From contig JALGPY010000004.1 of NCBI GenBank assembly GCA_023055425.1, forward strand, positions 114,059,504 to 114,123,503: DNA of 64,000 nucleotides. Direction: 5' to 3'. This document shows positions 46,077 to 58,630 of this stretch, piece by piece (the stretch's first letter is position 1; each line of letters opens with the position of its first letter). The notes under the pieces were generated by a model. That model did no database searches, was not told the DNA's origin, and saw nothing but the letters and a program-made list of their open reading frames with translations. The position numbers and the translations under genes are program-made. Source of the stretch: Linanthus parryae (Eukaryota > Streptophyta > Magnoliopsida > Ericales > Polemoniaceae).

Positions 46077-48316
46077 CTATGCCGTCTCCACTTGGCGAAC
46101 GCTCCATTTGTTGACCCTTCTGCGGTTCATGCTTGTGGATCCAGCAAGTCGAAAATAGAACATGTTCTTAACACTTGACTCATTAGCTTTAAGTAATAGC
46201 TCCTTCTGTTCCTGAAATGAATCAATGTCTTGTAGTCAGCACTCTGTTCACAAAGCACACTAACTTATGAACTATAACATTAATAAATTATGGATTCAAG
46301 TCGTAAGTGTTGGGTGCATACATCTCCTGTCATTGCTGACAATATAACAGCACTTTTCTTAAGGACAGCCTCAACACCATGTCTGAAAACGACGACATTC
46401 AGCTCTCCAGTGTCATCTCCAATTTGGACTTCTAGACGACCCCTACAAAGCAAAAATGAATGTACTCAAAACCTTCTTTTTTTTTTTTTTTAATTTTTCC
46501 TTTTTTTTTCCAGTCTTCTGTTTCATAGTTGCTATTCTATATTTGCTCACTGCAGATTGAATATACAGCTTAAATTGGATAGAAGAGAATTATATCAAAT
46601 TACCATGGTACAGAAGTGCAATCAGAATTGTGGCAACCAGAACAATTGAATTTTTCTCCGGTTAGATAGCTAGTTGCACGGGTACACATATTGCAAGCAT
46701 GATACCATGGTCTTTGTGTTTCAGGTAAGGCAAGAACTGAAACTTTCACCCACACATCAGTGTCTACAGACTGCAGGAAATATAGAGAGAACTGTCAACC
46801 AGACATAACAATAAATTCCCAACAATACGATATAACTATGGCGTAAAAAATACCGGTTTTTCTGGGAGGTCAGCAATCTTTGACAACTTGAATTCAGTCT
46901 TCTTTGTCTTAGGATTCTTCTGTGCCAATAATAATTCAGGATTCTTGAGTTTATCAATCTTCTGATAATTTGCATCACGCCTAAGCGGGAGAAACATATA
47001 TGAGATTAAATGTGGGAAATATATCATGTTGTCGCAATTGGAAACTGTACAAGTAGTTTCATTCATATACCAGTCAATCAACTCCTCAACTCTTGGATCC
47101 TCGATATTGTGCAGGAACATAGTGGACATTGTTGTCTTCAGAGAAAAATCTACAAACAGTTGAACAGCAATTATATGAATATAATGTCGTGCAAGCTATG
47201 TTTTCATATAATGCGTTCATATTTCCATTCCGACTATAACTGTGTAATTCCATACTCATTAATACTGATGTTAAGGGAAAGTTACCCAGATATGTTGTTG
47301 AACACACATTCGTTGCAATTACAACCGGATGAGCACTGGCCAGTATATTTAGTTTATCTCCTTCTGTTGTGGTTGCATCGTCCCATAAGGATAAACAAAC
47401 TGGGACACCGCTGAAATGATATAATTAAATACGGCAGTCAATAATTGCACGCACCAAAAAGCAACAGTTGAACACTACGTAATACAGAACAACGCTCAGA
47501 GGCGGAGTACTTACGAGTCGTCCAGAACAATGACATCCCTCACTCGAGCACGACCTGCTGAATCTTTTCGGGGTACTGTCTTCGTGGACATAACAGCAAT
47601 GATGATGACAGCAACATCTATGATCATAGTGAAATACAAACAATACAAATAAAAGTGTGTATTAATTATGGGGAAACATTTAACACTTTATATTAATATG
47701 GAATATCTATATAGAAATTATGCAAAGCAGTGCATATAACCTACCAAATTTCTCACGGGAATTCACAAGAGTGCGAGCTTCTTCCAGACTTTTCAAATTA
47801 TATTTGCTGCAACAGCCTTCGTCGACCTTATCTTCAACTGCAGTTACCTCCATTTCTTTGTTAAGGACAAGGGAGAAATCGTGATCTATGTAACGGTACT
47901 TGGGGTTGACAGGTCGCACAACACCATTGCTAAACCAGTACGAATGATAGACTTGTAATTTGTTGTCGAAGTTGGGTATATCTGCATCAAATGATGTTGC
48001 TTGGATTTGTTTGCCCTGCAACTTCAACAAAAATTTATTGAACATGGAAACCGGAAGATTAAGAATAACAATTGTGAGCACAGCAGCGAAAGCACATTAC
48101 ATTTGCGAAATTAAAGAAACAAAGAATCGGATTATTTGACCAATATCTTTGCATAAATTTAGTTACAACCTCACTGTCACAGAGCACAAAACGCTGGTAC
48201 TTTGTGTTCGAAGCCTTTGCTGTCAATATCCGTGATTTTTCAGCCACACGCAGTCGGAGTTTCCATTCTTTGCATTCGTCCGTCAATCCAGACAACTTTA
48301 TAATTTTACCTTCCAT
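46077..48316 (-). CDS. RPA1-like single-strand DNA-binding protein
   Basis: Nine exons can be joined with GT-AG borders and perfect phase: 48316-48170, 48015-47745, 47617-47515, 47410-47286, 47149-47071, 46980-46854, 46770-46604, 46442-46322, 46211-46077. They total 425 codons (424 residues) without a stop. OB-fold A contains LSGLTDECKEWKLRLRV and GKQIQATSF. OB-fold B holds ARVRDVIVLDDS and VPVCLSLWDDA. OB-fold C has a zinc site (CNMC, then CSGCHNSDC) and GDDTGELNVVVF. The RPA70 N-terminal protein-interaction domain is missing, as in RPA-like proteins of plant Helitrons. It should protect single strands made by the Rep-helicase. The gene looks intact, unlike its neighbours 48490-56876 and 37538-38200. 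Confidence 0.9.
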
Positions 48317-48489
48317 GATTTCAATGAATTCATACAAAAGGTATTTGAATGGTGTTAGTATATAACATATCAAGATTTTCAACTAATGATCAAGTTTGTT
48401 TCAGGTAACATTATGGTTTATATTACTGCGCACCACACGAGTGGCATCTCCGCATGATGAAACCAGCAAGCACTAACCATGGTTGGAAT

Positions 48490-51400
48490 CTATAATGTGC
48501 TGTGTACGCATGTTGCTCTACGCAATAGATCTTTGTAGACAACATTTCGAGTTGTGCAATTAAATTGAATGCCGTCAATTGGTTCGATTAACACTTTAAC
48601 TGCGGACCCTAACTTGGCTCTGGATAATGCCACATACAGTTGACCATGCGAGAATACAGGTTGTGGTAGGTAAACACCAACACGTTTCAGAGTTTGGCCT
48701 TGCGACTTGTTGATGGTCATAGCGAAGCATAGTCGAACTGGAAATTGTTTACGCTCGAATTCTATGGGATAGTGATCTGTTTGGGACGATCTGAGCGGGA
48801 TCCGAGGAATGAACACGGATTTCCCCTTATTTGGACCGACTGCGATCTCAGCATATATTACATTAGGCAACAACTCCTTGCAAATAAGTTTGACACCATT
48901 TGACAATCCAGACGACGGGTCAATGTTGCGTAGCAACATTAGTGGACAACCTGGCTTCACTTCTAAGTGGTGAGGTGGGATCCCATTGGGAGTTAGTGTA
49001 TGCAGGAATTCTACTGGATGAGTCGACTGATTCTCTGGCAGAGATCGATCGAAGCTATTATATGTATGAGACTGCCCTGGAAATCTACTTAGCAAAATTT
49101 GATTGATTCGGTCTACGCAGTCATTCCGAGGAGTCAGAATTGCTCTTTCAGTAAGGTACCGCGGGTCCAGACAGTCAGATTGGAAATTGCAGTATACAGC
49201 TTTAATAAACAAGTATATAGACATGCTTTCATCAATAAATGGCACAATCATCGATTTTGGCAAATCTATTGTCGCTTCATCAACATCTTGCACACTACCA
49301 TTTCCAATCGACAGGAGAAATTGGCAGAAGGTGCGATCGTCAACAGCACGCATATTTTCCGTAAGATAAAGCAAATGCATACTGGCCCATAGAGGTGAGT
49401 CAACAATGCTGTTCGAGATACATTCCTCCTTAGTGGCACGCACCGTCACAGGCAGCACCTGCCTGAAATCACCTCCAAAGACCACGACCTTGCCTCCAAA
49501 TAGCGATTCATCGGAACATATATCACGAAGCATACATTCAAAAGCCTCTATATTCTGCTTCTTCGCCATCGTAACCTCATCCCATATGATAACTTTGGCC
49601 TCACGAATAAGATGAGCAAGAGCTGTCTGTTTTCCAATGTTGCAGGTATTCTTATCCGTGGTATCCAAGGGGAGCTTGAAGCGAGAGTGCGCAGTCCTTC
49701 CACCAGGCAAGTTTGAGGCTGCAATACCAGTGCTAGCAGTAGCGAGAGCAATCCCTCCACCACTGCGGACATATGCCAGCAGAGCTCTGTACAGGAAATT
49801 TTTCCCCGTGCCACCCGGTCCGTCAACAAAGAAACATCCACCTTTCATTTCGTTGATATGATTTGTGATTATTTTGTAAGCTGCTGATTGCGCGTTGTTT
49901 AGCTGGTCGATGGCAGCCATGTCTTCGGCCGGAATCGGTACTGCCAATTCCTCTTCAATTTCCCGATTCGCTGAAGACATTTCCTCACTATGACTAACTG
50001 GTAATGAAGTAATGAAATCAATCAATTGTCTCCCCATTGCCTCTAGAAATATATTCACTCCTTTAACAGTTCTGAATAGAATTTGAGCTTCATTCAATCT
50101 CCCCTCTTTCCAGAAATCTTCAGACAAATTCATATACATCCGATCCCACAAAGAGCGTGGATTGCCTGGTTGGCAGTACACAAGGACAGTGGCAAATAAA
50201 CGCCGCAATGTCTGGGGCATTTGAAAAGTCGCAGCTTCTTCCAAACAATCTTCAAGCGCTGTGTCTTTTTCCAACAGACCGAGCTTCTCACATGCCTCAC
50301 GGTATGATTCACATATGTGATTCCTGACTGTCCGCAACTGCTCGTATGATTCAGCACCTCGGACATGAGTCAGTAATAATCGGAGGAAAAAGCGGTCTCC
50401 CTCCGAAGGATTAGCAGCAACAATACGTCCAATACTGTAGCCCTTCTTCCGAGGTTCCCAGCATAAATTTGTCTTATTCCACACGTAATGTTGTGGAAAT
50501 TCGCTATACAACCAACGCTTTGCACTTTCATCACGCTTATTGGTTTCAAAATATTCCGTCAACATTGTCTTCGCGTACTTCTTATCCGCGGCAATGTATG
50601 GAAGCTTCGTATATTTGTCGAAGGAAATAGATTGCATGTCAGGAAGGTGAAGTGGAAGTGCAGTTACAGAAGGATACATCTCGTTCAGCGGGAAACTATA
50701 AAGACGCCATGCAGCCTCCGGAGGTGAAATCCACCTGGCAGACTGAAAGGCTGCAATTTCATCAATACCACTTGTTTGATTTGACACAAGTTGGAACGCA
50801 ATTTTATCGTGCCCTTTGTAAATGTACTTGTACAGATATTTAACTGCCTTGATTGTCGAGCAAATCTCGACATTTATGTGGCAGTCATATTTCGCCAGCA
50901 AGTATGGATTGTAAGGCACGACCCATCTATTATCAAGAGTAGATCCTCGAACCTCAACAGTGCGGCCGTTGCGCTGTCGGCGATAAATAGCAAACGAATT
51001 ATCACCAGTTCTTGTGGCATTGCAAAAATCCCGAGGATATCTGTTCTTGCACCCAGTCCGAGGCCGCATACATACATTCTTCTTGTTGTGTTCACCACAA
51101 GGACCGTGCATCATATGCCTGACAACAGCATTGTAGAGATGAGGATTGACCTTAGGATCAGGAATTTCAGCTGAGATATACCTGTCATACTCATCAGGTT
51201 GCATCAATTTTGCAAACTTTTTCAGAATCAGCAGGAAATGCACATGTGGAAGACCACGTTTCTGATACTCAATCACATACGTATAAGCTGCAATCGGGCC
51301 AAGAATTTCTCGTTCGACCAAATCACGTTTCAGCTCAACTACCTTCGCACGGAAAATTCGAGCTACTAATTCCGGTCGGTTCGATGCTTCCTCATGAGGC

Positions 51401-52771
51401 AGGAGCTCATCTTGGATTTCAGACCATCTAGGATTGCAAGTCATCGTTACAAAGTAATCAGGCTTCCCAAACTGACGCACAAGGGCCATTGCATCTTGAT
51501 AACGACGCTTCATATCTCGTGGTCCCCCAACAAATGAAGGCGGTAGAACAACATGACGACCAATGTTCTCAGGATTTGTTTCTCCTGCTGCCAGACTATC
51601 AATTATACCTCGATAAAGTTCTGCGCGGATTTCATCCTGGTTGAAGCGCACATAATCAAGTCGACTTGTTTCCAATTTGATGTACATGTCAACAATATAT
51701 TGTTGAAGCAGACGACCGAAAAATAAAATCGAGGAATGCCGCATGCTTCGAATTTGCAAACGGTAGCAGTAGTACTGCCGGCAGGTCACAGTTGGAATCT
51801 CTGACTCTGCATCCTCTTTACCTGCATCGAGCAAAATAACAGTTAGAACATCATGTAAATATGTCTGCAAAGAAGAGAAGATTGTGTCATTTAAGAACAT
51901 TGAGCATGTGCAAACCTGAACGTCGCCTCTTCTTCTTCGGCCCTTTTGCAGCATTATTCTTCGCAGGTTTCTTCTCGATACCAGTATGCCAACCAGGTTG
52001 ACCATAAGGGAACATAATCGGGTACTGTAGTGGATCGTAGCACCCCAAGTGGTACTTGATTGGTTCTGGCCCCCCCTTCTTTCGCTGCCAAGATATCACG
52101 CGAATACTTGCCTGCACGGTATTCATCATCTATCCAAATGCCGGCAACCTGATCTGAAGTAGGCATGTTATGGGTTCTCTAATCCAAGCCGGGATCACAC
52201 CGAATACGTATATCACAGTCCATGAGATCAGGGGTCTCAGACATTGACTGGAATTTTTCATTGTAGGGATTTGATTTCAGGATGTCAGTCAGGCAAGCAA
52301 TAATGGACGGATCAACATTGCTGACGGTCTGAGATCGACAATGTAACTGATAAGCAGGATCGTAAAAATATAATTGCAGATATCTAGGTGTCTCCTCACC
52401 GGGGTCGAGGTTATTGATGTAATGATATATTTGACCCTGAACCCTGAATGTATAAATTCCTTTGCTATTTTTGAGGATTTCACGATCATTCTTCATGCCC
52501 ATAGATGTGAAAGAAAACAAACTGTTGTATGCACGAATCGAAGTTCTGAATTCCTGACTTGTTGCATTATCTGACAGTAGCAATGCAGCCAGTGTATCAG
52601 GAATTTCATGTGCAGCAAGAACAACTCGGCCTGAACTGCAGCAAAATCCATCTGGTTCGTACGCAAAAAGTTTGGCCTGGCAATGAGGACATATCCTTGG
52701 CTGGGGTAGCCGGCTCGGTTCAGTGGGAGGAGAGGGGGGATCACGTTGCCACCTCTTTCTACGCTTCTTCT
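48490..52771 (-). CDS. Helitron Rep-Pif1 helicase, catalytic exons (damaged)
   Basis: Exons 2 (52771-51916) and 3 (51821-48490), with a 94-bp GT-AG intron. In order: a basic run KKKRRKRW, a zinc-finger-like CPHC...CC, the Helitron_like_N region (IRAYNSLFSFTSMG, YHLGCYDPLQYP), the HUH nuclease with LPHVHFLL (about 51234-51256) and the tyrosine motif KYLYKYIYKG (about 50815-50845). Then the Pif1-type helicase: Walker A GPGGTGKN (about 49790-49815), Walker B IIWDEV, GGDFRQVLPV and a C-terminal SQGQTLKRVGVYLPQPVFS. It nicks and unwinds for rolling-circle transposition. Damage: TAG at 52179-52181 (Gln expected), a frame change at a G7 run near 52071-52077, and Asn for Thr in Walker A. Confidence 0.92.
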
Positions 52772-52861
52772 CTGCAAGACAGACACATTAAAAATAATAA
52801 TCAATACCGAGAACAGACAAGAGGCAGAATATCATGACATCACCAGGAGTATAATACTCAC

Positions 52862-55800
52862 TCGATGGTTTAGCGCCAGTGGAAGTACCGGGAGGACGCT
52901 TGCTGGACTCACCTAACAATGAGCCTGACGCACCACCATCACCAATAGGCTCCGATGATGCGGGAATGTCAGATGATGACTGAGTTGCAGTATATTGAAA
53001 TAGGGGGTGCAGATGAATCATGCACTGTGCGAGAACACGGAGCAGTCGTGACGCTAGAAGGAGCAAATGCCAGTCCATGATTCTGCTGACCGTTGTACAC
53101 ATCCAGAGCAGTGACACAGAAGCCACGCCGGACAACAATCCGGGAAGATCTAGAATGTGGCGTTAACTGTGCAGGTGCTGTGGACGGAGGCACTGAAGTA
53201 CCGACTACATTTGGTGAGGCTGCAGTGCAATCTTTTGCCGGGAGACATGCAATACCACGTTTACGTAATCTCTGAGATGAAACTTTCCCCGCACCACTGT
53301 GCTTACGTTGCGAATCAGATTTAGCCCGAGACACAACGGTTTTTTCCTTTCCTGTGCATTCTCGACTGTTGTTTGGACTTACACTGCTTCTGTTTCCACA
53401 GACTGGAGAAGCACTTGAAGCAACTTTTGACGGTCTACCCCTCTTCCGACAGTTTCCTGGAATTGCCACGCTACTCACTGCCTCGTCTGGATTAGCAACA
53501 CTACAGTCTACCTCTTCTCCATCACGAACAACAGCTTTGGGCGTCTTTTCTTGTTCATTATGTACTTCGTTACCACCGCCTACAGGCAACAAAGTTGGCC
53601 GATGAGTTACTGCTTCCGAAGAAGTAAATTGTGAACCATAGGGATGCACAATGTCAACCGATGATTCTCCACGAACGATGTCGGCAACCTCTTCTATCTC
53701 AATCACAGGAGCAGCCTCATGAGCAGCGGATGAATCTTCCCTCTCACAGCTGTAGTGACCTTTTATTGATATGGTGGATGAATTTACTTGATCACGGAAA
53801 AAATGATTAGCGACAACCTTCGAGCTGTTTGGAACTGTTGAGTCATTGGTTCCCTGCAACCTTCTCTGAACACCGCTGGGGTCATTGTGCGAAGTTGCAC
53901 CCGATCCATTCTTCCGAGGTCTTCCTCTTATGCCACGTTCACGACGACCCCCAGGTGAAATATGTACAGCAGATATCCCTGCTACAGCATTTCCAATTAT
54001 CGGACAATCACCGACAGCAATCCCACTCACTAGTTCAGTAGCAGCACAGTGACGAACATCATTGCCTGCAACTTCACCAGAACAGCTGCGGTCACCAGTT
54101 GGGGTTACAGAAGAAAAATCAACTCCTCCTCGGAAAACCTGATTCATTGCATCAGAACACATAGATTGCATAACATCGCAACAGTCAACATCAACACATG
54201 AATTTCCGCTGATAACATCGGCGACCTGCTGTTTTTCAGAAGGGGGAGGTGCTGTAGGAGTAACTGAGGTACTATCTCCGGCACAGGCCATGTCAACCGG
54301 TGCAGTTACAGCAGTGAACTCTACGTGTTCGCGGAAAAATTGATTCCGCACAACCGCAGTAAGATCAGACATTGTGGCATCGTTCTCTCGCTCGAGCCTA
54401 TGTCCAGGCCCGTCAGTTAGCCTCTCTGAAATCGCACCAGCTTCATTTTTCCGAGGTCTTCCTCTTCTACCACGTCCACGCCCAGTCCTGCATGATAGTT
54501 CTTGAGAAGATATCCCACATTCAACATTTTCAACCTCGGAACCATCCCTAGCAGCAACGACAGTCACTGCACCACCACATGATTCAGACGGTGTAAATTG
54601 CCTGGTACGGCAACCCAGAACATCAGCAGATGAAGTTTGAGGACTAACATCAGAAACCTCCCGTATTTCAATCACATGAGACACGGGAGCGGACTGGTGT
54701 GTTTCATTTGAGGGAGACGATATGACGGTATTGGATGAACCACCCTCAGCAGGGGGATTGTGCGCCGGCTTGGCCACACCAGCTGTTTCTATTTGTTCAC
54801 GGAAAAATTGATTGCAGGCACCCGCAACATTATCAAATACTTTTGGATTGTTGTCTCGCTCCGGCCTTCCTTCAACTCCGTCAATGAGCTTCTGCGAAGT
54901 CAAATCAGCTTCATTTTTCCGGGGTCTTCCTCTTTTACCACGTCCACGACGACCCCCCGTGAAATCTCTGCAGCGGATGTTGCATCTACAGCATTCGCAA
55001 TTTCAAAACAATCCACCGCATTAATTCCAGTAACTGCACCACTACATGATTCAGTAGCAGCGGAGTGACGAACATCATTGCCTGCGACTTCACCTTGTTC
55101 TCGGAAAACCTGATTCATTGCATCGGAACACATAGATTGCATAACAACGCAACAATCAACAGCAGCACATGAATTTCCGCTGATAACATCAGCGACCTGC
55201 TGTTTTTCAGAAGGAGGAGGTGCTGTAGGAGTGACCGAGGAACTACCCCCAGCACAGGCTGTGTCAATCGGTGCAGCAACAGCAGTGCCCTCTACGTGTT
55301 CACGGAAAAATTGATTCCGCACAGTCGCAGTAAGATCAAATATTGTGGCATCGTTGTCTCGCTCCAGCCTAGCTCCAGGCCCGTCAGTTAGCCTATCTGA
55401 AATCGCAACAACCTCATTTTTCCGAGGTCTTCCTCTTCTACCACGTCCACGCCCAGTCCTAAATGATAGTTCTTGAGCAGATATCCCACATTCAACATTT
55501 TCAACCTCGGAACCATCCCTAGCAGCAACTACAGTCACTGCACCACGACATGATTCAGACGATGTACATTGCCTGGTACGGCAACCCAGAGCATCAACAG
55601 ATGAATTTTGAGGACGAAGAGCAGAAACCTCCCGTAATTCAATCACATGAGACACGGGAGCGTACTGATGTGTGTCATTTGAGGGAGACGATATAACGGT
55701 ATTGGATGAACCACCCCCAGCAGAGAGATTTTGCGCCGGCTTGGCTACACCACCTGTTTCTATTTGTTCACGGAAAAATTGATTGCGAGCACCCGCGACA

Positions 55801-56876
55801 TTATCAAATACTTTTGGATTGTTGTCTCGCTCCGGCCTTCCTTGAACTCCGTCACTGACCTTCTGTGAAGTCAAGGCAGCTTCATTTTTCCGGGGTCTTC
55901 CTCTTCTACCACGTCCAGGACGACCCCCCCGTGAAATCTCTCCAGCAGATGTTGCATGTACAGCATTTGCAATTTCAAAACAACCCACCGCAGCAATTCC
56001 AGTAACTGCACCACTACATGATTCAGGCGGCGTAAATTGCATATTACGGCATCTCACAACATCAGTACCTGAATTTTCACTAATAATATGATCAACCTCG
56101 TCTACTGCAGTCGCAGAATCGACGGCGACATCACTGCATGTACCTTCAACAGCACGACTGTTTGCATTGACTTTTGGTACGGCAGAGCACTCAACTTGTT
56201 CTACGAAAAACGGATTTCGAACCGTCGCAGAAGCCTCCAACACTCTTCTACTGTTGCCTACGTTGAGCATTCCGACACCGCTGCTGTAGACATTGTCCGA
56301 GGTTGCACCACCAGCATTTTTGCGAGGACGCCCTCTTCTACCACGGCCACGACCACTACAGTCCACACTTCGTCCACCACCTACATGATCAGCATCAGGC
56401 AATGCGGATGATGGATCAGTAGTGCCAACATATACAGGATGGATAACAGTCAATGGTGATACATCATCTCCACCAGGCACTAAATTCCTGCGCAGTCCAG
56501 AATCCTGCAATGATTCTGATTCAGCAGGTCCTGCGAGTTTGCTTGTATTAACTACTTCTGGCGTTGCCTCACCGCTACTGCATGCACCGTGTGACGTTAC
56601 AACAACTGCATTTTTCCAAGGCCGCCCTCTTCCACCGCGGCCACGAGCGCCACACCCCGTAATTCTACCACTGCATACTTGATCAACAGGAGGCAATCTA
56701 TAAGACCCATCATTTGTAACTTTACATGCAGTACTGATAAGAGCTGGCGGCTGTGATGTCAGCACGCCAGGGCATTCAACCTCTCCATCAGGCAAGGAAT
56801 TACCGCGCAGTCCAGGATCTTGCAATGCTTCTGATTCGGTGGCCAGTGGACACTTGTCTGTATTAGTAGCAGACAT
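52862..56876 (-). CDS. N-terminal AT-hook repeat exon of the Rep-helicase
   Basis: About 1,338 codons. The 3' border GTGAGT (52861 downwards) and the acceptor at 52772-52773 join TCG-A to AG-AAG in frame with the zinc-finger exon, so it is read as exon 1 of the helicase. It holds eight AT-hook cores (RGRPRK-type; at about 56620, 56325, 55895, 55425, 54920, 54455, 53920 and 53435), separated by 100-180 residues of Ser/Val/Asp-rich sequence with recurring NQFFREQVE and SEKQQVADVISGNSC. AT-hooks bind the minor groove of AT-rich DNA. The frame changes at 54952-54957 (six C's against seven in the sister repeat) and near 53003-53007 (five-base run). The start ATG follows an acceptor-like TTTAG. A long AT-hook exon fused to Rep is unusual to me. 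Confidence 0.75.
54040..55930 (-). repeat. ~1-kb tandem duplication within the AT-hook exon
   Basis: Positions about 54052-54905 and 55069-55875 are nearly the same sequence, offset by roughly 970-1,017 bases (for example CGAACATCATTGCCTGC at 54052 and 55069). The copies differ by scattered base changes and an indel of about 60 bases. This adds two AT-hooks. Confidence 0.85.
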
Positions 56877-56894
56877 ACCTAAATTGTAAATCAT

Positions 56895-58630
56895 TACTCA
56901 GGACACACCACAACAAATCTAGAATCGAAGAATTTTTTGATACAGGGAATGCTCGACATTTTCCCATATCTTGGGACTTTTGTTTTAACCTTCCACCTCC
57001 CTCATTCTGCAACGGTCTGCTGCCATTAGTGAATACACTCATAATTCAATTCAAACTACTTCAAAATTTACTTATTCACTGACAAAATTTAAGTGACGCA
57101 CATGTTCTAACATAACATATTCATGACCAGTAATAACATTTATCTTTTTAACATACACCCCATATTATATCATATTAATCATCATATTGTACGAATCACA
57201 CACAACAATATGCACTCGTAGCATTTTAACCATCCAATAGAATTAGGACCACATAACAACGTATACAGTTCACACATCACTAATAAACCAATCTACGGCA
57301 AGCATTTTGAACGACAGTACCCGCATCATTTCAGAAATTGCAGAAAAGAACCTGTGATATGCAAACAACAATGCCAACACAGCAACCACTCAGCCCAGTA
57401 GCTCCTTCCACGTCGCTGGAAAAACAGATAAACCCAGAAGAAAAAAAAAAAAAGGAAAAATTAGATCATCCCTGAATTTCAATCATGCCATAGAGCAAAC
57501 CATTCATTCGAACATCTTACCAGGAAAACAGTCGACAATGCGGTCCAATGAACTCGTCACAACCGACAACACATGTGTAACTCCACAAACCAGCTGGAAC
57601 AGATAACGTAATGAAATTAAACATGGGATATTCAAACAAACTGAATCAAACAAACAACTGTGTAACCAAATTTTGTTCCCGGCCCGAAATACATCAAAGA
57701 ATAGGTACTATACACTACAAAAGTTGATCACAAACAGGGCAATTTTGTTATGACATATAATATACAAGCTGCTGAATAGCGCAACACAATGCAGTCAGGA
57801 AATTACCAAATCATTGGTATTTAATAACACCCAACATCCACATCAAACTCCATATTACACCAAACTATAAACATTTAATAGGGGACCTACAAACTGCAAT
57901 CGATCTGTACATGCAACTGTAGTGGAACACCTATGTACATAGAATAAACCAGATCATCAGCATTTAATAATACCAGACCCCCATACCAAACCCAATCTTA
58001 CCACAAACTACACACATTTTATGCAACAACCAGAAACTGTACCCAGTCTGAACATGCAACTCCTCCATTCAACCTCCGAATGGAAAATAAATTAAACAGT
58101 GGGTAAAATTTTGCAAAAATATAAATGAATAATTAAATAAGATAAAGAAGAATTATCCAGAAACATAGACAAACTATTGCACACACCTCTTACAACAAAC
58201 TTCAAACATGCAACCCTAACATTGAACCTTTGAAGCACAAAAATGAAGAAGAAGAGAAAGGAAAAAAAAGAACAGGGGATAAATTCATCCTAAAATAGGG
58301 AGAGAGCTTTGCACATACCAGGAAAGAGATCGAAGAGAGTAGACAGTGGGAGAACAGAGACATCGTCTCATTATACCCACGAGAATGTTGCGACACGTGT
58401 AAGCTGTGTGACAGCAGCTTACGTCAGATTAGTGGTGGAAACAGTACATGTACTTGGGCTCCAAGCAACAAAAGGCGGTGGTAATTCCACCAATGAGCAC
58501 CGACGCAGAGTGAGGGAAAAGTCCTGAGGGAGAAGACGATGATATTACCTCAACCACTGACTATGATCGGCGTGGTAGGAAGGGTGAATAAGCAAGGGCA
58601 AAATCGACTGCTAACAAAGAGTAACTTTCT
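56895..58630. other. Helicase upstream region
   Basis: Probable promoter, leader and leader-intron region of the Rep-helicase. CAATTTAG just before the chosen start looks like a splice acceptor, so a 5' UTR intron is likely. No other gene is supported. Confidence 0.45.

Noticed and set aside
58309..58527. 72-codon plus-strand frame near the Helitron 5' region
   Set aside because: No motif, no splice or promoter context, and it lies in the helicase leader region.
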